Assembly (NCBI GenBank): GCA_031289165.1 | Contig: JAITPZ010000025.1 | Span: 1-11,089 of the forward strand | DNA length: 11,089 bases | Direction of reading: 5' to 3' | Origin: Synergistaceae bacterium | GTDB lineage: Bacteria > Synergistota > Synergistia > Synergistales > Aminobacteriaceae | Part shown: positions 5,820 through 11,089 of the stretch, piece by piece | Numbering within the stretch: the stretch's first letter is position 1 | How the letters are laid out: each line of letters begins with the position of its first letter | Position numbers and translations under genes: made by a program | Notes under the pieces: generated by a model | What the model was told of the DNA's origin: nothing | Database searches by the model: none | Seen by the model: the letters and a program-made list of their open reading frames with translations, nothing else

Positions 5820-7433
5820 ATGTTGCAGCTCAACAGGACCGACCTGGCCAGGAGGGGCGACTGGGAGGCGGCGGGGGTCGAAATGCCCGCGTACGACTGC
5901 GCCGCCATGGTGTCGCGTACGATTCAAAGTCCGCGCTGGCTGCACTTTGGAGTGGGGAACATCTTTCGGGCGTACATCGCCCGGTTGCAGCAGCGGCTGC
6001 TGAACGAGGGGAAAACCGACACCGGCGTCATCGCGGTGGCACCCTACGACGTGGAGATCATCGAGAGGGTGTACGAGCCCCACGACAACCTGGCGCTCGC
6101 CGCGGCCCTCCATTCGAACGGCGAGATCGGGGTGGAGCTCGTCGCCTCGGTCGCGGAAACGCTGCGAGGCGACACCGGAACGGAGCGCCTCCGCGAAATC
6201 GCGCGATTTCAGGGGCTGCAGCTCATGAGCTTCTGCATCACCGAAAAGGGATACGCCCTGACGGACCTGAAGGGAGAGCTCTCGGCCCCGGTGCGCCAGG
6301 AGATGGAGAAGGGCCCCGAAAGCGCCCGACACACGATGTCCATCGCGGCCGCGCTGATGTGGGAGCGTTTCCGCGCGGGCGGCGCGCCCATCGCGCTGCT
6401 CAGCCTGGACAACTGCAGCCGCAACGGCGACCGGTTGCGGGGTGCCGTGCTGAGGGTGGCCCGCGCCTGGGAGGAGCACGGGTTTGTGAGCGAGGATTTC
6501 ATCGCTTACCTGGAGGATGAAAAACGGGTTTCCTTTCCCTGGAGCATGATCGACAAGATCACCCCCCGCCCATCCGAGGCGGTGAGCGATTATCTGACGA
6601 AAAAGGGCATCGACGGCATGGAGCTTCTGGTCACGTCGAAGGGGACGTTCATCGCTCCCTTCGTCAACGCCGAGGTCCCCGAGTACCTGGTGATCGAGAA
6701 CGACTTTCCAGGCGGTCGCCCGCTCTTGGATGAGGCGGGGGTTTTCTTCGCCGACAGGGAGACGGTGAACAGGGTCGAGCGCATGAAGGTGACCGCGTGT
6801 CTCAATCCGTTGCACACAGCTCTCGCGGTCTGCGGGTGTCTTTTGGGTTACGCGACCATCGCCTCCGAGATGAAAGATCCCCTTTTGAAAGCTCTGGTGG
6901 AGAAGATCGGTTACGCCGAGGGGATACCCGTCGTGGTGGACCCTGGAATTTTCAGCCCGCGGGATTTCATCCGCGAGGTGCTGGAGGACCGCTTCCCCAA
7001 CCCCTTCATTCCCGACACCCCGCAGCGCATCGCCACCGACTCGAGCCAGAAGATCCCCATTCGCTACGGCGAGACGATCAAAGCCTGGACGAAACGGCCC
7101 GACTTGGACGTCGGGAACCTGACGGGGATTCCGCTGGCCATCGCGGCGTGGTTCCGGTACCTGTTGGGTGTGGACGACAAACTGCGCCCCATGGAAATCA
7201 GCGGCGACCCCATGCTTCCGGAACTGAAAAAAGGTCTGGAGGGCATCGCCGTCGGTTCTCCCGAGAGCTACCGCGGACAGCTGCGTCCCTTCCTGTCAAA
7301 CCCCGCTCTGTTCGCCGTCGACCTCTGCGCGGCCGGACTCGGGGAGAAAATCGAGGGGCTGTTCGTCAAAATGCTGGCGGGGAAAAACGCCGTTCGAGAG
7401 ACCCTGGAAGCGACTCTGACTTCGTTGAAATAA
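5820..7433 (+). CDS. Mannitol dehydrogenase family oxidoreductase (D-mannonate oxidoreductase-like)
   Basis: This is a polyol-specific long-chain dehydrogenase, a cytoplasmic NAD(P)-dependent enzyme that interconverts a sugar alcohol or aldonate with its keto-sugar (mannitol/fructose, mannonate/fructuronate or altronate/tagaturonate). The N-terminal nucleotide-binding motif is WLHFGVGNIFRAY (about 40-52). The C-terminal catalytic helix reads MKVTACLNPLHTALA with Lys323, Asn329 and His332. A later family block RIATDSSQKIPIRYGETIK is clear. At 537 aa it is about 50 residues longer than E. coli UxuB or UxaB. Lys and Asn are six residues apart here, against five in the classic KxxxxN pattern as I recall it. 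ATG 5820 is preferred (GGAGG, spacing 8); the adjacent GTG 5817 (spacing 5) would add one residue. The neighbouring importer suggests joint sugar or uronate use. The exact substrate cannot be read from the sequence. Confidence 0.85.
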   Translation: MLQLNRTDLARRGDWEAAGVEMPAYDCAAMVSRTIQSPRWLHFGVGNIFRAYIARLQQRLLNEGKTDTGVIAVAPYDVEIIERVYEPHDNLALAAALHSNGEIGVELVASVAETLRGDTGTERLREIARFQGLQLMSFCITEKGYALTDLKGELSAPVRQEMEKGPESARHTMSIAAALMWERFRAGGAPIALLSLDNCSRNGDRLRGAVLRVARAWEEHGFVSEDFIAYLEDEKRVSFPWSMIDKITPRPSEAVSDYLTKKGIDGMELLVTSKGTFIAPFVNAEVPEYLVIENDFPGGRPLLDEAGVFFADRETVNRVERMKVTACLNPLHTALAVCGCLLGYATIASEMKDPLLKALVEKIGYAEGIPVVVDPGIFSPRDFIREVLEDRFPNPFIPDTPQRIATDSSQKIPIRYGETIKAWTKRPDLDVGNLTGIPLAIAAWFRYLLGVDDKLRPMEISGDPMLPELKKGLEGIAVGSPESYRGQLRPFLSNPALFAVDLCAAGLGEKIEGLFVKMLAGKNAVRETLEATLTSLK

Positions 7434-7444
7434 GAATTTATAAC
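7416..7444 (+). promoter_or_regulatory. Candidate promoter of the chaperone operon
   Basis: A -35 like CTGACT (7416-7421, 4 of 6) is followed by a 17-bp spacer and TATAAC (7439-7444, 5 of 6). The -35 lies inside the end of the dehydrogenase gene. Transcription would begin near 7451, inside the terminator-like hairpin, so the new RNA could not form that hairpin and would read into the chaperone genes with a leader of about 76 nt. No heat-shock CIRCE-type repeat is seen. Confidence 0.35.
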
Positions 7445-7448
7445 AGGT

Positions 7449-7473
7449 TCCAGGGGAGCCCCGGGGATTTTTT
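7449..7473 (+). terminator. Rho-independent terminator-like hairpin after the dehydrogenase gene
   Basis: TCC (7449-7451) can pair with GGA (7465-7467), and an inner GGG/CCC stem closes on a tiny loop. A run of six T (7468-7473) follows directly. The stem is interrupted by mismatches, so strength is uncertain, but the GC-rich hairpin plus T-run 15 bp after the stop codon fits the end of a transcription unit. Confidence 0.45.
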
Positions 7474-7526
7474 CCGCCGTTCCCCCGTGGAGGGGTTCAG
7501 GTTTCTGAAAGTGAGGCAGCTTTTCG

Positions 7527-8168
7527 ATGTTCGATTTTTTTGCGAGAAAAAAAGAATTACGGACGGAGGGTCTGAGACGGGATATCGTATCGGACGTCGA
7601 AAAAATTTGGGCGGAGACAATATCAGCTCTCGAGGAACGCTTTTCCGCGCTGGAAGAACAGACGCAGCAAATTCAGCGTCAGGAGCGTCGGCGGAGAATG
7701 GCCCTCGAGTCCCTTCTCGAAGGTCAGAACAACGCGCTGGAGGCACTGGCGCGCCTGGAGATGTCGCCGCCCCTGGATGCCCTCATGGCGCTGGCCGAAA
7801 ATTTGGCCCTGAGCTTTCTTGCGGAGCCTGAAAGCCCAATGTTGCAGGTTCTCTACGGCAGGCTGACCGATCTTTTGAGCTGTTTCGGGCTGTCGCTCGT
7901 GACGGACGTGAACAGCGCCTTCGATCCCGAAAAACACGAAGCCTGCTCAGTCCGCTGCGATTTTTCCCGCCCGGAGAATTCCGTCCTCGAAGTCGTGCGT
8001 CCCGGATTTTTTCTGGGCACCAGGTTGTTGCGCTGCGCGACGGTCATCGTCAATCGCTGTGACGCCGGGCTTGAAGATGAAGAGGAAAATACCGTCGAAC
8101 CCGAATGCCCCTGCAGTTCGGCGATGTTCGAGGAAGGAAAGACAGAAAAGGACGAGCTTTATGATTGA
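7527..8168 (+). CDS. GrpE-like nucleotide exchange factor
   Basis: Likely a cytoplasmic exchange factor that releases ADP from the Hsp70 encoded two genes downstream; 213 aa. Residues about 20-75 are a long charged Glu/Gln/Arg helix typical of the GrpE dimer stalk. A helical block follows (LDALMALAENLALSFL). The C-terminal beta head has the GrpE signature FDPEKHEA (132-139) and the strand pattern VLEVVRPGFFLGTRLLRCATVIV, which matches the canonical head block ending VLRPAMVxV. The acidic tail (about 180-213) and several cysteines, including an ECPC cluster, are not usual for GrpE. The start has GAGG 10 nt upstream. The gene ends 8 nt inside the next gene. It is probably not the housekeeping GrpE, given its divergence and its HscC-type neighbour, but the window cannot exclude that. 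Confidence 0.8.
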   Translation: MFDFFARKKELRTEGLRRDIVSDVEKIWAETISALEERFSALEEQTQQIQRQERRRRMALESLLEGQNNALEALARLEMSPPLDALMALAENLALSFLAEPESPMLQVLYGRLTDLLSCFGLSLVTDVNSAFDPEKHEACSVRCDFSRPENSVLEVVRPGFFLGTRLLRCATVIVNRCDAGLEDEEENTVEPECPCSSAMFEEGKTEKDELYD

Positions 8169-8550
8169 ATGGGCCTGGAAAACCCTGAAGGTCGATCGGG
8201 ACGCCGATCCCGAAACGGTGCGTCAGGCCTACGTTCGCCTCGTGCGCCGCTACCCGCCCGAGCATTTTCCGGAAAAATTCGCCGCCATCCGCCGGGCTTA
8301 TCAGCAACTGACGCTGGATGACGATTTTATCGAGGAAATTTTCCACAGAGTGACGGAAGAGACCACGCCGCTGGACCTCGCGGGATTCCTCTGGGGCGAC
8401 CGGGACGAGCTCCGGCCGGATAAGGATGCAGCTCTGACGGATCTGATCCCTCTTTTGACGGGAGCCGACGCGAGGAACGCGCTGGACGAGGCGCTGGGAA
8501 GAGCGGCAGCCCAAAAAATAGAATGGAAAACGGGAGATGAAGGCGTATGA
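8161..8550 (+). CDS. Small J-like protein lacking the HPD motif
   Basis: Likely the co-chaperone partner of the adjacent Hsp70, 129 aa. Residues 4-50 follow the J-domain plan: WAWKTLKVDRDADPETVRQA (helix I and start of II), Tyr24 and the basic VRLVRRY of helix II, then EKFAAIRRAYQQL (38-50) as helix III. Where J proteins have HPD after the tyrosine, this one has Y31-Pro32-Pro33-Glu34. The proline is kept, histidine is lost and Asp is replaced by Glu. The C-terminal half (about 55-120) is acidic and helical and matches nothing I know. There is no zinc-finger or glycine-rich region. The start at 8161 (ATGATTGA, overlapping the upstream stop by 8 nt) begins right before the J-like helix. A longer frame from 8059 would add 34 basic residues read in another frame of the upstream gene. 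The stop overlaps the Hsp70 ATG by 4 nt. Confidence 0.8.
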   Translation: MIEWAWKTLKVDRDADPETVRQAYVRLVRRYPPEHFPEKFAAIRRAYQQLTLDDDFIEEIFHRVTEETTPLDLAGFLWGDRDELRPDKDAALTDLIPLLTGADARNALDEALGRAAAQKIEWKTGDEGV

Positions 8551-10301
8551 ACAGGGACGCGAATAAAATTTACGGCATCGACCTGGGAACCACAAATTCC
8601 TGTATTTCCGTGTTGAGAGACGGAAACCCCCACGCCATTTCCGTGGACGGAAACGGAATCGTTCCCTCGGTCGTGAGTCTCGATGGAGGGAATCTGCTGG
8701 TTGGACGCAAGGCGCGGAATCGCGCCGTCGCCTTTCCCGAGGAGAGCGTTCGCTCCGTGAAACGCCTCATGGGCACGACGGAGAAGCTGACTTTGGGCAA
8801 AAAAAGCTACGACCCGGAGGACATCTCCGCAATGATTTTGCGCTATCTCTGCGACGAGGCGCGCAGGATCGAGGGGTGCGATGTGGAGCGAGCGGTCATC
8901 ACTGTTCCGGCCTATTTCAGCGACGCGCAGCGTCGGTCCACGATGGAGGCCGGCAGGCGGGCGGGACTGACCGTGGAGCGCATCGTCAACGAGCCTACGG
9001 CGGCCGCGCTTTTTTACGATCAGATTCACGCTTCTCTCGAGGGCTCGACGCCGAAGGGCGGAAAATCTTCCGAGCGGCACGCCCTGGTGTACGACCTTGG
9101 GGGCGGAACTTTCGACGTCTCCATTCTGCGGATGGGGGATATCATCGAGGTTCTCGCGAGCACGGGAGACACACGCCTGGGCGGCGACGACTTCGACAGC
9201 CGCGTCGTCACGCGAATCCTGCGGCAAATCAAAGAAAAGGACGACCTGGATCTGGAGGACTGCGTTCCCGCCCTCGCGCGTCTCAGAAGCGTGGCGGAGA
9301 GCGCCAGGATCGCCCTCTCCGAAAAAGCCTCGGTATGGATCAACGAGGCGCATATTCCCGCTCCCCGGGGCAAGAGCTGCGCCGTTTCCATGGAACTTTC
9401 GCGGGAGGAACTGGAGGAAATGACCGAGGACCTCGTGGGCCGCACCATCGCCTCCGTGGAAAAGGCGATGGAGGAGGCTCACCTGACGGCGGATCGGATC
9501 GACAGGGTTCTGCTCGTCGGAGGAATGACCCGTATGCCCGTCATTGCCACGAGGCTCGAGGCCATTTTCGGGACCGCGCGCATGCCCGTCGTCGATCCGG
9601 ACCTCAGCGTCGCCAACGGAGCCGCGATCCAAGGCGGCATCATCTCCGGCGAAAACTGCGAGCAGATTCTGGTGGACGTGACGCCGCACACGCTCGGCCT
9701 CAAAACTCTCTCCCCGGACGAGGAACGGATGTTCGAAAGCTCTCCCATCATTCCGCGCAACACTCAGATTCCCGTGACGCGGGCCCGGACGTTTTTCACG
9801 ATCGCGCACCATCAGGAGATCGTCAACCTGGAGGTGTACCAGGGCGAGTCGCTCGATCCGGACGAAAACGTCCTGATCGGCGAGACGGAGCTGAAGCTGA
9901 CCCCGGCGGAGGAGAACTGTCCCATCACCGTCGAGTATTCCTACGACCTCAACGGCATCGTGCATCTGGTGGCGGAGCAGAAGGGCTACAGCAGAAAGAC
10001 GGAAATACGCATCGACAGCCGCAATCCAAAGCTTTTCGCGTCCCAGGACCTGGATGAGATCGAAGAGGACGCCGATGCTGAGGAGAACGCGCCGGGGGAG
10101 GAAGCGGGGGCGATCAATTTCGTCACGCAGCGCGCGCGTTCCCTGATCGGGAGAATGGAGGACGACGAGGGAAAAAAATTGCTCTCGGAGACCCTCGCTC
10201 GCTATGAAAAAGCCCTGAGAGACGACGACAGCGATGTCGACGAAATCGAAGATGACCTGCTTGCCCTGATGGAGGACGATGATGATGATGCGGAAGAGTA
10301 A
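8547..10301 (+). CDS. HscC-type Hsp70 chaperone
   Basis: An ATP-driven cytoplasmic chaperone of 584 aa. The nucleotide domain (1-372) has phosphate-1 IDLGTTNS (11-18), phosphate-2 YDLGGGTFDVSIL (182-194) and the adenosine motif VLLVGGMTRMP (321-331). Next come the linker-like EQILVD, a beta substrate domain opening DVTPHTLGLKT and containing SPIIPRNTQIPV and NLEVYQGES, a short helical lid (about 525-578) and very acidic stretches. Subdomain IB is about 25-30 residues shorter than in DnaK, as in E. coli HscC, which it resembles more than DnaK. Arg145, equivalent to DnaK Arg167 that contacts the J-domain HPD, is kept. The start is fixed by the 4-nt ATGA overlap with the J-like gene and GGGAGATGAAGG upstream. 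The housekeeping dnaK is probably elsewhere. The gene ends with a GAT repeat coding for Asp. Confidence 0.93.
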   Translation: MNRDANKIYGIDLGTTNSCISVLRDGNPHAISVDGNGIVPSVVSLDGGNLLVGRKARNRAVAFPEESVRSVKRLMGTTEKLTLGKKSYDPEDISAMILRYLCDEARRIEGCDVERAVITVPAYFSDAQRRSTMEAGRRAGLTVERIVNEPTAAALFYDQIHASLEGSTPKGGKSSERHALVYDLGGGTFDVSILRMGDIIEVLASTGDTRLGGDDFDSRVVTRILRQIKEKDDLDLEDCVPALARLRSVAESARIALSEKASVWINEAHIPAPRGKSCAVSMELSREELEEMTEDLVGRTIASVEKAMEEAHLTADRIDRVLLVGGMTRMPVIATRLEAIFGTARMPVVDPDLSVANGAAIQGGIISGENCEQILVDVTPHTLGLKTLSPDEERMFESSPIIPRNTQIPVTRARTFFTIAHHQEIVNLEVYQGESLDPDENVLIGETELKLTPAEENCPITVEYSYDLNGIVHLVAEQKGYSRKTEIRIDSRNPKLFASQDLDEIEEDADAEENAPGEEAGAINFVTQRARSLIGRMEDDEGKKLLSETLARYEKALRDDDSDVDEIEDDLLALMEDDDDDAEE

Positions 10302-10330
10302 ATTTAAAGAGCGAATTTGAAATTAAAGAA

Positions 10331-11089
10331 ATGTCGAAGAAAAAGGGCAAAAAGCCCCAACAGAACCTATCGCTGAAGGATCGGCTGGAAAAACACTGGA
10401 ACAACCGAAAATGGGACGCTTTCGTGTCTCTTTACATGAGGGACACGGAGGCCTCGATGCGAACGCGCTGGGCCGATCATTGGCAGGACGCGCTTTACAA
10501 CTGCCTGACGAGCGCGCTTTTCGTCGACAGGGATTTTCGGAGCGTGGAGATGGCGCTCGACCTTATCCGCAGGGAGGGCGAGCGCTTTTCGCCGGATCTG
10601 CATGACTGCGCGGACGTCGCGTCGGATTTTCTGACCGCGCGGAAAAACGCCCGCTTTACCGACCCCACTCCCCTCAGGGAGGAGGCGACTTTGCCTTCTC
10701 CCTACGCTTCTTTGCGCGGGGATCTCGCGTCGCTCGCCGTTGCCTCGAGGGCGCGGAAGTCGAAAAAAAACGAGACGGTGGCCCTGGTGGAAAAGCTGGC
10801 GGCGCAGCATGCCCGGCTGGGAAAGGCGAAATCCGCGTCTCCCTGGTCGACCTGGCTGAAAATCGCGCAGCAGCTTGAGACGGCCACCGGGGGGGAGGTC
10901 TGCGCCGGGACATTTCGCGCTGTGCGTGCCATCGTGGCCCTCAGCTGCGAGCTCTTTTGCGCGAGTGGCGAAAACGCCCTGCGCGACGTCTCGGAACTTC
11001 CGAAGAATCCGCTTTTCCGCTCCATTCCCGAAAACTGCAGCCATCCGGTTATCGAGATGCTGTGGGATTTTTTCTGCTGGTCCGGAGAG
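10331..11089 (+). CDS. Unrecognised protein, first 253 codons (runs off right edge)
   Basis: An open frame with no stop runs from the ATG at 10331 to the window end, exactly 253 codons. I do not recognise a family. The N-terminus is strongly basic (MSKKKGKK). The rest is rich in Trp, Leu, Ala and Arg and looks alpha-helical throughout, for example LEKHWNNRKWDAFVSLYMRD (about 17-36) and WADHWQDALYNCLTSALF (about 47-64). These helix-pair-like segments would suit a TPR/HEAT-like solenoid, but no consensus repeat is clear. No membrane span or signal peptide is seen. It lies 29 bp after the Hsp70 gene with only a weak AAAGAA ribosome site and no intervening terminator, so it is probably co-transcribed with the chaperone genes. 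It could be a client, adaptor or unrelated passenger. Confidence 0.8.
   Translation, partial: MSKKKGKKPQQNLSLKDRLEKHWNNRKWDAFVSLYMRDTEASMRTRWADHWQDALYNCLTSALFVDRDFRSVEMALDLIRREGERFSPDLHDCADVASDFLTARKNARFTDPTPLREEATLPSPYASLRGDLASLAVASRARKSKKNETVALVEKLAAQHARLGKAKSASPWSTWLKIAQQLETATGGEVCAGTFRAVRAIVALSCELFCASGENALRDVSELPKNPLFRSIPENCSHPVIEMLWDFFCWSGE

Noticed and set aside
5499..6815. Antisense frame of 438 codons opposite the dehydrogenase
   Set aside because: The dehydrogenase frame has conserved motifs throughout; the antisense product has none.
8059..8160. 34-residue N-terminal extension of the J-like protein
   Set aside because: It lies inside the GrpE-like gene in another frame, has no ribosome site before its ATG and is not J-like. 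The overlapping ATG at 8161 fits the domain start and the operon packing.
8301..9965. Antisense open frame of 554 codons opposite the Hsp70 gene
   Set aside because: Low-complexity shadow of a clear Hsp70 coding frame, with no family motif and no ribosome site.
1..11089. CRISPR arrays, insertion sequences, phage or defence genes
   Set aside because: No regularly spaced repeats, terminal inverted repeats, transposase, integrase or nuclease motifs were seen on either strand.

Overview
The window comes from a GC-rich bacterial chromosome, probably a Gram-negative (diderm) one. The sugar-binding protein carries a type I signal peptide with no lipobox, as expected for a free periplasmic protein. 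The gene content (gyrB, a galactose-type ABC transporter, a mannitol/mannonate-type oxidoreductase, an extra Hsp70 system) would fit an anaerobic, host-associated lineage such as Synergistota. That taxonomic guess is inference from style and content only. I see no insertion sequence, CRISPR array, tRNA or rRNA.

Layout. (1) 1-1104, minus strand: the first 368 codons of gyrB, cut by the left edge. A good extended -10 promoter lies about 140 bp upstream of its start. (2) 1105-1721: a 617-bp divergent intergenic region with the gyrB promoter, a short dubious ORF, and a TTGACA-17-AATACT promoter for the sugar operon. (3) 1722-5709, plus strand: mglB-mglA-mglC, a complete periplasmic-binding-protein sugar importer, followed closely by a small coiled-coil/single-membrane-span protein of unknown function. 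(4) 5820-7433: a polyol/hexuronate long-chain dehydrogenase (mannitol dehydrogenase or D-mannonate oxidoreductase family), followed by a terminator-like hairpin. (5) 7527-11089: a tightly packed operon encoding a GrpE-like exchange factor, a very small J-like protein with no HPD motif, an HscC-type Hsp70, and the start of an unrecognised protein that runs off the right edge. Two real genes, gyrB and the final one, are open at the window edges and so lack a stop codon here.

How the parts fit. The Mgl proteins would capture and import a sugar, and the adjacent oxidoreductase suggests the import route feeds a uronate, keto-sugar or sugar-alcohol pathway. The binding protein keeps most of the classic glucose/galactose contacts but differs at four positions, so its ligand may not be galactose.

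The most interesting part is the 3' operon. It carries a full set of Hsp70 machine parts (exchange factor, J-like partner, ATPase) in E-J-K order with overlapping genes. The J partner has Pro-Pro-Glu where the HPD tripeptide should be, while the Hsp70 keeps the arginine that normally contacts HPD. This looks like a dedicated, specialised chaperone system, and the fourth protein is a candidate client or adaptor.
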